Positions 51,881-63,871 of a DNA stretch of 64,000 bases are shown here, piece by piece. Below the pieces are notes generated by a model. The model had not been told where the DNA came from. It made no database searches and saw only the letters and a list, made by a program, of their open reading frames with translations. The translations under genes were made by a program, and so were the position numbers. Each line of letters opens with the position of its first letter. The first letter of the stretch is position 1. The DNA is from Scilla litardierei (taxonomy: Eukaryota; Streptophyta; Magnoliopsida; Asparagales; Asparagaceae): positions 194,071,689 through 194,135,688 of the forward strand of contig CM061141.1 in assembly GCA_030789695.1 (NCBI GenBank). The letters run 5' to 3'.

Positions 51881-54033
51881 ATGGCTGCTCTTGAGATAGG
51901 CGGTTCTGGTCGGAGGGCGAGGGGTCCTCCGGGGTCTAGGCGGGGTGAACCCTGGCTAGGGGAATCAGGTTCCCCCGCCGGGAGTCGTTCTCTTCAAGAT
52001 AAGGGGAAGGGGAAACTTTTTCCAGACTACGTCCGTGATGACATGGCGTCGGCTGCCGTGCGGCTTAATGTGCCCCCGGTTGTCCTCCGTACGCAGTCGA
52101 GGACTCCTCCTTCGGTGGCCGCGGAGATCCGGGAAAGATATCTCTGCTTCCCATATGAGGTTCGAGTTCCCTTTGTCGACGAGCGGATTTGCCTTCCGAG
52201 GAGCAATGAGGTCGGCGCCTACGTCGAGATGTTCCGCCTGGGTCTTGGCTTCCCGCTCCATCCTTTCTTCATCCAGGTCATGGAACATCTCACGGTGTCC
52301 CTGTGTCAGTTCACCCCGTGTTCGATCGCGGTACTGACAGGCTTCGTAACGCTCTGTTGTATCCGCGGTCTGGAGCCGTCTCTCCCCCTTCTTTTCCACT
52401 TTTATCAGGTCCAGGCGGTCGGGCCGGGGTCATGGCTGCACCTCCGTGCCCGTTCAAGGAGGGAATGTCTGATCGGGCTTCCCCGCTGGTCGGGGGATTG
52501 GAGCTCGGATTATGTCTTTGTGGTCTTTTTGGGTGACGCCCAGATCCTGACAAGCTGGGGCGCGTCCGTCCAGCCTTGCTCTCCGTTAGCCCTTTCCGAC
52601 GCTGACCAGACAGCCGTCGCGATGCTATCGGCTCTTCCTTTGGAATCGAAGTCCATCTGCTCTTTGTTGGATGACCTACTCCTGAAGGCCATCTTGTGGT
52701 CCCTGGGTAGGCCGCTTCTTCTTCCTCGGACTGCCCTGTGACTCATCCTGATTTCGGTCTCCTTTGCAGGGATGGCAGGCCGCGAGTTCGTTCGTGACGT
52801 TGATGAGCCGATCCGTCGTGGAGCTGCTCGGAGCCGAGGTAGTACCTCTGGAAGGGCGCCTCGACGGACCGTTGAAGAGGAGGTGCGCCGAGCCGAGCCC
52901 TCTGTGGGCAAGATAATGGCCGTGCCTCCCGCCTCTTCTTCTGGTGATTCCCTCCCCGACGGAGCAGTAAAAGCCGGACCTGCCCCATCAGCCCGAGTGG
53001 CAGGGGGTGATGACGGGTCTGGTGTAGTCCCCACCGCCCTCGGAGTGTCCCCTCCCGTCCTCGAGAGTGGAGATGGGGCAAAGCGGAAGCGCTCTCCTTC
53101 GGCGCTCGTGGAGCCTCACGGGAGGAAGAAGAGGAAGGAGGATGCGGAGTCCCCCAGCCCGGCCAGTTCTGTGCCTCCTGCAGACACCACCGGGGATCTT
53201 CAGGTGATTCTACCGACCACCCACATCGCAGCGTCCCCGCTTCCGTCCCCGGGAGTCGGAGCGCTATTGGCGAGCCATATGGCTTCCCTCGATGTGGCCC
53301 CCGGGAGTTCGGTGTTCGTCGACCGAGCCCTGGCCCAGCAGGTAGCCGAGAGCTCTGTCTTCCCCCGGGACCGCAGCACCCTCGAGAAGATTCCCGCCGA
53401 CAAGGTGTCGGATTCTTTGGTTTGGGCCCTTCAACAGGTTCGGCCCTCTCGCAGTCCTTTCTTTCTCTTCACACCCTTCCTAGCTCATGCCCCGTATTTC
53501 AAGGGTCGGCGCTTGCCGTGGAACTGCAGCGGCGAGCCATCCTCTTGAGGAAGCTGGAGGAGTCCACCATGAAGGCTCAGGAGCGGGCCGGGGCGGCCGA
53601 GGTGGCCATGATGGAGGCCCAGATGGAGTCTCGGCGCCTTAACCTCCGTGTGGCCGCGTTGGAGGGACAAGTGGGTGACCTCGAGGGAAAGCTGGAGGAT
53701 GCTCATCAGTCGGCTGAGGAAGCGGCGGAGTCGTTCCGCCTGGAGAGGGAGGAGCTTCAGAGGGAACTGTCGGATCGGCGCCAAGTGACGCGGCTTGCAG
53801 AGGAGGTGGAGAAGGGCGTCGTCGAGACCCTGGGGAAGAGGATCTTCGAGGTCCTCAGGGAGGCCTTCGGTAAGTATGTGGACCTCATCGCCCCTCGGAT
53901 CGTCGAAGTCGTTCAATCTTCCTTCCGGGAGTGTGCAGAGCGTGTCCGGGAAGCCCCTCTGCCGACCGAGTCCCCTCGCTCCGAGCAGGGCGAAGTGCCT
54001 GAGGATGTGTCCTCTCGAGCTCGGGCTCCCTGA
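51881..54033 (+). CDS. Antisense gene (aORF), three predicted exons, ~665 aa, gypsy-type transposon domain plus coiled coil
   Basis: Predicted exons are 51881-52706, 52770-53437 and 53530-54033. The introns (63 and 92 bp) have GT-AG borders; the total exon length is 1998 bp and the frame is kept at both joins (phases 1 and 0). Exon 1 encodes the domain called 'putative gypsy type transposon' (PF04195-like; LGFPLHPFFIQVMEHL, followed by a LTGFVTLC-like block). Exon 2 is Pro/Ser/Glu-rich with a basic KRKR / KKRK pair that could be a nuclear signal. Exon 3 is a long charged coiled coil (AALEGQVGDLEGKLEDAH). The role of such proteins is not known. The gene runs opposite to gag and would make RNA antisense to the element's 3' end. 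Confidence 0.7.
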
Positions 54034-54419
54034 GCTGTCCCTCCCGGCCTTATCCTCAAATTTTTTAGCATCCGCTTCGCTTTGGGCCAGTCTACTTGAA
54101 ATGGGTCCCTGGCCCCCACCATCTCCTTCAGCCCCGCGGCCAATAATTGCTGGTTGCATGGCTGTTAGCTTGGGCTACCTACTTTGGGTCTTTTGTCAAC
54201 CAATTTTGCTTTGTTGGTGTTGAACTCTGACATTCGTCGTGAGTAGATTGTTTGTAGGGTGTTTCCTTCGCCTTGATCCCCTGTAAATAAGACGCATTTT
54301 TGTACTCTGGTTAACTATTATAAACGAAATCGACTTACTTGGACTTCTTGTGTACTTTGCGTTGTCGCCTTGTTCTTGGCTTAGGAATGGACGAAGCTGG
54401 CGTTGGCTCGAGGGATTCT
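54034..54419 (+). other. 3' region of the antisense gene
   Basis: Non-coding; aataag near 54285 is a possible polyadenylation signal. No further gene is seen. Confidence 0.4.
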
Positions 54420-54420
54420 C

Positions 54421-55010
54421 CCCAGACTTAGGGGCGCAGGAGTCGGTCAACGAGGGCAGAGCTCCTCGGCTTAGGACCGGTCGGCGTCCGTGCCCGCTGG
54501 GGGAGTTGCCCCCAGACTTATGAGCGCTGGTGTCGGTCAGCGAGGGCAAAGCTCCTCGGCTTAGGACCGGTCGGCGTTCGTGCCTGCTGGGGGAATTGCC
54601 CCCAGACTTATGAGCGCTGGAGTCGGTCGGCGAGGGCAAAGCTCCTCGGCTTAGGACCGGTCGGCGTCCGTGCCTGCTGGGGGAATTGCCCCCAGACTTA
54701 TGAGCGCGGGTGTCGGTCGGCGAGGGCAAAGCTCCTCGGCTTAGGACCGGTCGGCGTCCGTGCCTGCTGGGGGAATTGCCCCCAGACTTACGAGCGCTGG
54801 AGTCGGTCGGCGAGGGCAAAGCTCCTCGGCTTAGGACCGGTCGGCGTCCGTGCCTGCTGGGGGAATTGCCCCCAGACTTATGGGCGCTGGAGTCAATCGG
54901 CGAGGGCGAAGCTCCTCGGCTTAGGTCCGGTCGGCGTCCATGCCTGCGGGGGGAATTGCCCCCGGACTTATGGGCGCCGGAGTCGGTCGGCGAGGGCAAA
55001 GCTCCTCTTC
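54421..55010. repeat. Tandem array of seven 90-bp units
   Basis: CCCAGACTTA (one copy CCCGGACTTA) occurs at 54421, 54511, 54601, 54691, 54781, 54871 and 54961, an exact 90-bp period. Because 90 is a multiple of three, frames stay open on both strands as 30-residue repeats. The last unit is incomplete. Confidence 0.95.
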
Positions 55011-55239
55011 CTCCTCCAGTGAGGCGGCGGTCCCCAACCTTTCGTGCTATTGGTGTCATGTCAACTCCGTCGGGGTTTTAAATGAAGATAACAAAAGGAA
55101 TGCATTTGTACTCTCAAGAGTCCTGCCGGACCGGTACATTTGGAGGAAATGGAAAAAAGAAACGAAGCTAGACAGAGGGATGTAAACCTAGATAACTCCC
55201 TCATACTAGGCGGCTACCGGGGGGAGAGACGTCGCCCGC
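55011..55239. other. Spacer between tandem repeats and gag
   Basis: No gene seen. Protease and the rest of pol would be expected here in an autonomous relative and are absent. Confidence 0.5.
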
Positions 55240-56874
55240 TCACTCTATGATGCGGAGGGGGCCTTGGATGGTGTTGATCTTCTTCCCCTTGTCTGGCTGT
55301 GTGGAGGTCCCCTCTCCGTGGGCCGGATCGTCGGCCTGATTCCTGGCGTGCCCTCGGCTCATCAGCTTCTCAATGTCCTTTTTCAAATGCCAGCAATCTT
55401 CTGTGTCATGACCATCGTCCTTATGGTACTTGCAGTACTTCTCCCTGTTCTTCCCGCCTCTTTTAGCCTTCGGTGGGGGGCGATCAGCTCGCTCTTCCTT
55501 CTGTACTTGGGCGAGAATGGCGTCCGGGGTGGTGTCCCTCGCGCTTTCTCCCCGCTGCCTGTTCCTCTGCCTCTTCTCGGTCCGGTACCCTTCGGGGCTA
55601 ACTCGTCCGCCGTCGCCGCGCTTGGTCCCTCGAGCGGCTTTTCTTGCATCCTCGGCCAAGGCCTCCTCGGTCAGCATGAAGCGTTCGGCCCTCGCCATGA
55701 TCCCGGGGAGGTCCTTCGGGGGGTCGTTGTGTAGGGACTTCTTGAGGCCCCTGTGGCAAAGTCCTTTCTTAAGGGCCGTCTGGACCACCAGGTCGGGCGG
55801 GTTGTTCACGTTCAGCCTTTCCGCATTGAAGCAGCGCATGAACTGTCGGAGTGGCTCGGCCGGGCCTTGCACTATGTTGAATAGATGTTCAGCACCAGGT
55901 TTGATCAGCCTCCCCGCCATGAACTGTTTGCAGAACAACTGGGCGAGTTGTTCGAAACTGTCGATGGAGCGGCCGGGCAGGCTGTGGTACCAAATCCTCG
56001 CCGCTCCCCTGAGAGTAGAATAGAAGCCCCGGCAAAGCAGGTCATCGTCAGCTCCCTGGAAGGCCATGTCCCCCTCGTAGTCCATCACATGGTGTGCCGG
56101 GTCTCCTATCCCGTCGTACTTTCCCAGCACCTGGATCCTGAATCGAGAGGGGACCCGTGCGTCGGTTATTCTCCGTGATAAGGGACACTGGTCTCCGTGG
56201 ATGCCTCCGGGGATGCGGTACTCGCCTGCCTCTGGATCGATCGGGGGTGGAGGTGGCACCGGTGCCAGCGGGGCTGGCTCCGCAGCCTTCGCCACGCTGG
56301 GGGTCGGGCTGACCCGACGCTACCGACTCCTTCTGCGGGAGCTCCTGCTCCACTGTGATCGGTCTCTCAAGTGGTGCCGTTCGCTTCTCCTGCGGCGGGA
56401 CGACCGTGATCGACGAGACGATGCCGTCCTCGATTCGCCGTCCGTCCCTTTGGTCTCTCTTCGGCTCCTTTCACGATAGGGTGAGGAGGCGCGTGACCTC
56501 GCCTGACGAGAGCTGGACAGCGTGAACCGACGCTCCGTGTTCGGTTTCTGGGCCCCGTGGTCGTCGACCACGGCAGAACGCAAGTGCGGGGGACCCCCTG
56601 TCCATCGATGGCTATCGTCCAACGTGCCCCTGTTGGGCGGCGCAGGGCCGACGAGCTGCTGCACCGTCACGACCAACGTCTGGAGGCTTGCGTTGGTTTC
56701 CTGAGCCAGGGCGCGGAGTTGTCCTTGCGTGGCCAGTTCTGAGCCGTCGGTCTCTTCGGTTGAGAGGGCGGGGTGGTCGCCGACGGGCATGTCCTCGGGG
56801 TTGCCATTCGATGCGCCATTCCCCTCCTCCGGGATGGGGGGCATGCGCTTCCTTCCGTTACTGGCTCGTGCCAT
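55240..56874 (-). CDS. gag: Tat-type gag of the gag-only element, one in-frame TAG
   Basis: ATG 56874 opens an N-terminal acidic region and an Arg/Ser-rich stretch (about residues 115-184). TAG at 56320-56322 interrupts the frame, which continues in the same frame (PPPIDPEAGEYRIPGG) into the retrotransposon gag domain (ARIWYHSLPGRSIDSFEQLA, FNAERLNV, CHRGLKKSL). A Cys-His segment (KYCKYHKDDGHDTEDCWHL) follows and the ORF stops at 55240. The stop separates the SR-like part from the capsid part. A second start could be MAKAAEP at 56295. Pol does not follow. Confidence 0.8.
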
Positions 56875-56913
56875 TGTTGGTGTGGTTTTCTGCTTTGTGG
56901 GATGATTGTTCGC

Positions 56914-56931
56914 TTCCCACAGACGGCGCCA
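56914..56931 (-). other. Primer-binding site of the gag-only element
   Basis: TGGCGCCGTCTGTGGGAA, 2 nt inside the 5' LTR. This form is common in Tat-lineage elements. The primer tRNA was not assigned. Confidence 0.75.
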
Positions 56932-56933
56932 GA

Positions 56934-57898
56934 TGTTTCAGAGTGTTTTCTCACTACAAAGCGTTGACCGTGGAGAACCCGGTCAACGTGGTCAAGGGGC
57001 CCGCTTGGGGTCCCTTGGGGGGCTTCGAATCGGTGCAGAAGGGTCGAGGGGAAGCCTCGGCCCTGGTTGAGTCGCTCGGCCTCGGACTGACATGCTCGGC
57101 CTCGGCTGAAAGGGGGACGAGGGGTAGCCTCAGTCGCCCGGGTAGATGCACGGCCGGCGGGTGGCGAGGAAGAGTCTCGGACCCGACTAAGACGCTCGGC
57201 CTCGGTAGGGCGTGCTCGGCCTCGGCAGGCTGACGGTGAGGGGAAGCCTCACTGTCCAGTCGATCGAGTGGTCGGAGAGGGGCGAGGGGTAGCCTCGGCC
57301 CGTTGATCAGCTGTCCACCTGCGTAGACGAGAACGCTCGTCAGGGGGCCGGACCTTGGTTCCGGCCAAATCCCCTCCGATGCCTAAGTCAGATAGAGATC
57401 TGAGAAAGGAGGCCCGGCGGAGACGGTTCGACTCGTGAGGAGATCGTAACGGCGTCTCTCAGCGCGAGCGGGGGAGGAAGGAGATGAATTAGGGGAACGA
57501 GGTCGTTGATGGAGTACCTTAGGTTTTGTTACCTGAGATGCGGTCCCTTTCTTCGTCGTCTTCCTGGCCCTTTTGTAGAGCTCCCAGCGTGATTGCCTCT
57601 GGCCCACGTCCCACGCCCGCCATCGATCATGCCCCATCAGTCCTCCCTCGCCGCCGCTCTCTCCGCCATGCCAGCACCTCCCCATTATCGCTATTTAGTG
57701 GTCGCGCGTCCGGGGGAGTGGTTTTCACAGGAGTGGGCGAGTGACCAGCGGGTTATTGGGGCCGGGTCGGATCGACGTTCGAGAGGGTCCCTTGTAGGGC
57801 CTTTGCAGAATGGGCTTTTGAGGATGCAGATGGGCTTTTGACCAGTAGTCGGGCTCCTGGGCTCGTGTCTTTTGGGGCTCGGTCAAATAGGCGTAACA
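56934..57898 (-). repeat. 5' LTR of the gag-only element
   Basis: Same length as the 3' LTR (965 bp) with a handful of substitutions, for example at the counterparts of 50470 and 50487. Confidence 0.95.
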
Positions 57899-58192
57899 CA
57901 TATGATGCAGATCTTTCATACGACCATTTTGTTTAAGTCATGACTCTAAATCATCCGTCTGATGATTTTGACTTTAAACAGGTCTCATCTTTATTTTACC
58001 CGTCTGATAAAATAAAGGCGGTTGCTCATGTGAGAGAGCCAAGCTTAATCTGTCCGACATACTAAAATTCAGCTGAGATTTCAAAAATGTACACAAACAT
58101 TTCTTAAGAAATTCATATGCAATGTTGAAAAGAACTTATTCTTTTTATTAAATTTGATCATTTACAGACATGGGAATTTACATTGGTACAAC
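57899..58192 (-). other. Copia 3' UTR, copy B (second part)
   Basis: Continues 50298 after the insertion; matches 45286-45573. Confidence 0.85.
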
Positions 58193-60786
58193 TCAGCTCT
58201 TACGCAATCCTTGAGATGATAAGTGTTTGTAAAACACATCTCTGGGGATTGCCTTTGTAAGCGGATCCGCTATCATCTCATGCGTAGATATGTACCTTAT
58301 GTCTACCTTCTTGGTCTTGTCATAGTCTTTTGCAAATTTGTAGCGGATATCTATGTGTTTGGTCTGACAATGGAATTTAGGATCTTTGACATAGGCTATA
58401 GATGCTTGACTGTCGCTGTGTATAGGTACAGCACCTGAGTCACTTGCATCAATTAGTCTGTCTAAGAACTTCCTAAGCCAAACTGCCTCTTGGACTGCCA
58501 TGCTAAATGCTACAAACTCGGCTTCCATAGTTGAAAGTGCGATGCAGGATTGTTTCTTGCTACTCCAGGATATTGCACCAGATCTGAGTAGAAATACATA
58601 TCCTGAGGTCGATCGTCACTCATCGAGATCACCCGCCCAATCAGCATCAGTGTAGCCTTCGAGCCTCAAGGCATCTCCTTGATAGCATAAAGCATAGTCC
58701 GTAGTTCCCTTAAGATACCGCAATATCCTCTTAACCGCTTTCCAGTGTACTTGCCCTGGATTGTATTGGTAACGACTTACCATTCCAACGGTAAAACAGA
58801 TGTCTGGTCTTGTACACATCATAGCGTACATAAGACTACCAACTGCACTGGAATATGAAACTTTTTCCATAATTTCCTTTTCCTTTTGGTTCTTTGGACA
58901 TGATTTCAGACATAAATTGTCGCACTTGCTTATAGGAGTATCAATGGACTTGCAGTCCTGCATATTAAAACGTTCTAGAACCTTCTTTATATAAGTCTCT
59001 TGTGAAAGAGAAAGAAGTTTCTTCGAACGATTCCTTGAAATATTAACTCCAAGGATATATGCGGCTTCTCCCATGTCTTTCATCTCAAAAACTGATGAAA
59101 GCCAAGCCTTGATATCCATCACAAAGCCCTTGTGATTTCCAGCTATTAAAATGTCATCTACATATAGAGACATAATAACGTACTTACTCTTAATCCTCTT
59201 GATATATACGCAGTTATCTTCATCAAGCATGGAAAAACCATTTGATAAGACAACTTCTTGAAATCGTATATACCATTGCCTCGAGGATTGTTTAAGACCA
59301 TATATGGATTTACGAAGTTTACAAACCTTATGTTTGTTTCCTTCTTTTACAAACCATGTTGGTTGTTCCATATAGATCTTCTCGTCCAATTCTCCATTGA
59401 GAAAGGCAGTCTTTACATCCATCTGATGTAATTCGAGGTCTAAGCAAGCTACCATAGCCAGAATCAGGCGAATCGAGGTAAAACGGACAACAGGTGAGAA
59501 GGTCTCTTCGTAGTCTATCCCTTCTTGTTGCATAAAACCTTTCGTGACAAGGCAAGCTTTATATCTGTCTATAGAGCCATCAGCCTTATGTTTGATCTTG
59601 AGAACCCATTTGTTCCCAATATCTCTACGTCCTCTGGGTAAGTCAACTAAGTCCCAGACTTGGTTAACTTTCATGGATTCCAACTCTTCCTTCATGGCTT
59701 CCATCCATTTGTCTTTCGCAGGGCATGATACGGCCTGTTTGAAAGTAGCAGGCTCGTCATCATCTTGTAGTAAAGTCATAAAGGTTTGCGGAAATTCATC
59801 CTCAAATCTTAGAGGAGCCAACCTTGTACGACTACTACGTCGTATTTGAGATTCTTCAAGTCCTTGTTGACTCGAATTTAGATCAATTCTAATATCACTC
59901 CCACTTGGAATGTCGTTAGAAATGCTCCCACTTGGAATGTCGTTAGAAATGCTCCCACTTGGATCATTATTCCCGTATGGAATAGGATTTGCGTCATTCG
60001 TATCATCCATTGGTGAAGTTTGAAACGTATTTTCGTCTTCACCAAGAATTCTCCCACTCGAATGAGGTAATCCTTCTTGATCATTAATCTCAAATAGAGA
60101 TAAGTCCTGACTTATCTCACCCTGTCTTGGAAACTCGTTTTCCAAGAAAGTGACATCCATCGACTCAAATTCAATTAGACCCCCATTGTCTTCCTGACCA
60201 ATGAAAACATAACCTTTGGAGTTTTCTGCGTATCGTATAAAGATACATTTCCTTCCCCGTGGCCCAAGTTTGCCATACTTATGGGAGGAAATATGTGCGT
60301 AGGATGCACATCCCCAAGGTTTTAAAATGTTTAAGTCAGGAGACCTTTGGTTTCACAACTCATAAGGAGTGGAGCTAACTGATTTCGAGGGTACACGGTT
60401 TAAGATGAAAGCGGCCGTCAATAATGCATCACCCCAAAAGGTGATTGGCAAGTTAGCTTGTGCCATCATTGAACGGACCATTTCCATTAAAGTCATATTT
60501 CTCCTTTCAGCAACACCATTTTGTTGAGGAGTATAAGGCATAGTTACCTGATGTACTATGCCCTTTTCATCACAAAGTTCCTTAAAACTTGTTGATTGAT
60601 ATTCACCACCCCTATCGGTTCGCAAGACCTTAATCTTGCGATCTAATTGATTCTCCACTAAACTCATATAGTTTTTAATGCAGGTTAATGCTTCACTTTT
60701 GTGGGATATCAAATAGATATGTCCGAATCAGGTGAAATCATCAATAAAAGTGATGAAATAGGACTTCCCGCGTCTTGTCTTGACAT
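58193..60786 (-). pseudogene. pol: Copia integrase core-RT-RNase H, copy B
   Basis: One frame covers the integrase core (60353-60712), linker, RT (DVKTAFLNGELDE, SIYGLKQSSRQW, YVDDILIAG) and RNase H. It is broken only by stops: TGA replacing Trp at 60353, TGA for Arg upstream of 60712, and TGA for Arg at 58616-58618. A 1-nt loss near 60800 disconnects it from the upstream integrase part. RT itself is intact. Confidence 0.85.
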
Positions 60787-62325
60787 TCATCGGACCACAT
60801 ATTCCGAATGGATGAGCTGTAATGGAATCTCGGCCCTTGTGCCGGTTCCAAACGGCTTGCGACAAGATTTCCCCACAAGGCAATGTTCGCAAGTCGACAT
60901 TTCGACCTTTGAAACATTGGATAGAAGGCTACTTTTGGCAAGTCTATCCATTCGTGTTGGTCCAATATGACCAAGCCTTGCGTGCCAACAAATTATATCA
61001 GACTCATAAGTCAAAGAATTTGTAACAAGGAAATTTTCATTACAAAATGAAGAGTCATACATTGTATTTAATACAATAAATCCTTTGAATACATACCCAG
61101 TGCCAATTAAGGAATTATTACAAAACAAGTCCACTTTATAATTATGAAAAAACCAGCTATACCCAAGACCCATTAATACGACCACAGATATAATATTCCT
61201 TCGAATATCTGGAGCGAAGAGGACATCATGAAGTAGGAGAGTGCGGCCGTTGTCCAAGACTAGCTTGCAAGTCCCAACGCCTTTCACTTCAACACGTGTG
61301 TTGTTTCCTACATAGATCCACTTCGTTCCTTGGGGTATCCGGTGATACTCCACGAAGGACCGTCTGTCCCTTGCTATATGGTCGGTGGCACCTGAATAAA
61401 TTATCCAAAATGGATTAGATTCCACAAGAAATATTGAACTAGAAACACATATGTAACTAGTATAATTACAAGTTACCTCGTCGCCTCCACTCGTACACGA
61501 ATGAGCATAGTGACCGAGCTTGTTGCACTTGAAGCACTTGATCCTCTTCAAGTCTTTCTTCTTGTGCCATTTCTTGTGCCTACCCTTATGTTTGGGTTTC
61601 TTGGTAGACTCGGGTTGCTTATTACGTTCATTAGTAGACTTCGAACGATCTTTCCGTTTCTTTCCACCGTGTGAGGAACTAGCAACCATGTGCACTTCTG
61701 CACTTGTCTTGGCAGCCGCAAGCCGCTCTTCCTCTAATTCGAGGTGCTTGGAAACATCGCTGAAAGTCTTGATGCTCTCATTCTGAGTGAGACGCATCTT
61801 CATTTGGTCCCACCCATTTGGTAGGGAACGTATGACTGCTTGGATGTGTTGCTCATCTGTGAGCACATGACCTGCATCCTTTAACTCTGAGATTAGATTC
61901 GCCATATGTCGCAGATGTTTCCCCATGGAATGATCTGGACGTTTCTTGTATGAATCGAATCTTATAGTTAAGGCGCGAAGTTTGGACACCGATGTGCCAC
62001 CAAACTTCTCCTCTAGCTTGGACCATATGTTCATGGCTAGGTCATGCTCTCGGAAGATGCGCATTATATCATCGGCCATACTGCTCAATAATGTAATGCG
62101 AGCTATCTTGTTCTTCCGAGACCAAGCATCAAAAGCTTCCTTGTCTCGTCTGTGTTGGGCCGTAGTGCCCAACTCGGGTTCAATCATTACGTTCTTTAGA
62201 GTTTCGAGCACTTCTTGCTCCTCTAGAACGTATTGTATCTTGATGGACCAAAGTTTGTAATTATCGCCGTTGAGTTTTTCACCTCTGTTTTACTCAGCGA
62301 CGATATTCTTTGAGGCGGAAGACAT
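60787..62325 (-). pseudogene. gag-pol: Copia gag-protease-integrase N-terminus, copy B
   Basis: ATG at 62325 (MSSASKNIVAE) is followed by TAA at codon 12. The frame continues with the usual NGDNYKLWS block, capsid, CCHC knuckle (CFKCNKLGHYAHSC) and protease. The protease has YSGATDH in place of DSGATDH, so the catalytic Asp is lost. The pre-integrase zinc motif then follows up to the frameshift near 60800. Confidence 0.85.
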
Positions 62326-63855
62326 TTTACTTTTAAAATGCTGCAAAAGACACAAAACCGAAGGTTTGATCAAAAAACATTGCATTAAAAAATTCTTAAA
62401 ATACAATTCCCACTTGAAATGATAATAGAATATCCCATTTGGATAGTTCTAATTTCAACTCCCACTTGGAATGATATTTATAATTTGATAAGTTACTTTC
62501 GAAAAATATTGAAGATGTTTGTTATAGAATCGGAAAGGTTTCTTCGATTCCAATCACCATCTAGAACAATCCTTCAATATTCCCCCTCACTTATCAAACG
62601 ATAGTACTCTTATAGTACTTCGCAGCGGAAAAGCATTTTTGAAAACGTATTTTTCAAAACGTATGGAAACGTATTTTTCAAAAAAAATGTATATTTCAAC
62701 CTAGTACCCTTACGATACTAGCGAAATATTCGGCACTTCCTGGCCATTTGTCGGGGTTGTGCCGTATCCGTGCCAAGGCCGGATCCCCCCTGAGGGGATT
62801 TTTCTGCAAGCCATTGTCGCTGGCTCCCGTATGGATCCAGGCGCTTCCCCCGTATAGGAGAATTTTGCCGCAGACGACTGTCGTTGGCCCCGTATGGGCT
62901 AGTCGGCATGTTCGTGTTACATCGACCAAGGCCTCTCGTCGAGGCCGACCAATGCGACCAAAAATCCCCGATTGGTCGACCAGGGCCTCTGCCCTGGTTG
63001 GCAAGGACCCTGGCACCCCCCGGCCAGGGCCTCTGCCCTGGCCGGCCAGGGCCTCTGGCCGAGGCCGGCCAGGGCCGGCCAGGCCCTGGCAGAGGCCAGG
63101 GCGCTGGCCCTGGCCACTGCCAGGGTCGGCCAGGCCGGCCAGGCCGGCCCCTGGCCCTGGCCGAGGCCGGCCATGGCCCCCTGGCCCTGGCCTGGCCTCG
63201 GCCAGGCCTGGCCTTGGCCACGGCCATAACCCTTTGGCCTTGGCCGGCCATGGCCCATATGGCCATGGCCGGCCACCCCTTGGCATGGGGTTGTCGCACA
63301 CACTTTCCCCCCCCCCCTACGGGGTGGTTTTCATTGTCATTTGGCCGTAGCCAACCCCCTTCGCATGGGGAGGGGGGATGCATTGCCTCCATAGCCCATT
63401 TGGCCATGGTGATCATGCACCAAAGGTCATCTTCTCCGATGGGGATAACTACCATCATCTTCCTCGATGAAGCACCCGTTCGTCGATGAAGCACCCGTTC
63501 GTCGAGAAAGTAGTTATTCTCTAATGGCCGTGTGCCAAAATGAAAAAATAACATACTTTAAAGTTCGTAAACTACACGCTCCACATGAAGAGAGTTCACA
63601 TTCCCTATGAATGGAGACTCAGCATCCATGAAGAGTGCGAGCTTGACGATATGAACGGTCGGTTCTTCCCGTCACGGAGAGTTCTTGCCATATCCGTAAT
63701 GACAGAAGACCCTAACGTGAACAGAACAACCGCTGCGTTCTCTCCGTCACGAAGTGTTCCTACCATATCCATAATGGTAGGATACCCATTCGTGAAAAAG
63801 ACAACGCCTCGTTCTTAGGTTCGACGGGGCGACGGTTTGACCGGGGCGAACCCGT
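62326..63855 (-). other. Copia 5' UTR (1.5 kb) with a GGCC-rich block
   Basis: No gene is supported. 62930-63290 is a degenerate, very GC-rich run of GGCCAGGGCC, CCTGGCC and GGCCGGCC words. 63580-63840 contains an internal near-repeat (the block around 63670-63715 recurs around 63740-63785: ccgtcacg, then accatatcc, then taatg). Confidence 0.6.
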
Positions 63856-63870
63856 ATGGCTCTGATACCA
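63856..63870 (-). other. Copia primer-binding site
   Basis: TGGTATCAGAGCCAT on the minus strand, 1 nt inside the 5' LTR: the standard initiator-Met tRNA site. Confidence 0.9.
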
Positions 63871-63871
63871 A

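Larger units (their letters stand above)
50299..57898 (-). mobile_element. Gag-only, Tat-type LTR element (TR-GAG-like) with antisense gene
   Basis: Two 965-bp LTRs (50299-51263, 56934-57898) with few differences, a primer site, a gag ORF, no pol at all, seven 90-bp tandem repeats and, between the repeats and the 3' LTR, a spliced gene on the opposite strand. Antisense ORFs and tandem repeats in this position are known for Tat-lineage elements. Gag-only LTR elements have been described as TR-GAG. It needs enzymes from another element to move, yet the equal LTRs show recent movement. Confidence 0.85.

Noticed and set aside
54196..55059. 287-codon minus-strand ORF
   Set aside because: It is mostly the 90-bp repeat read in a frame kept open by the period of three. 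No independent evidence of a gene.
62718..63554. ORFs of 200-278 codons on both strands
   Set aside because: Low-complexity translations of the GGCC block in the copia 5' UTR, open in several frames at once.
63856..63870. tRNA gene
   Set aside because: Only the 15-nt complement of the initiator tRNA 3' end is present, a primer-binding site.
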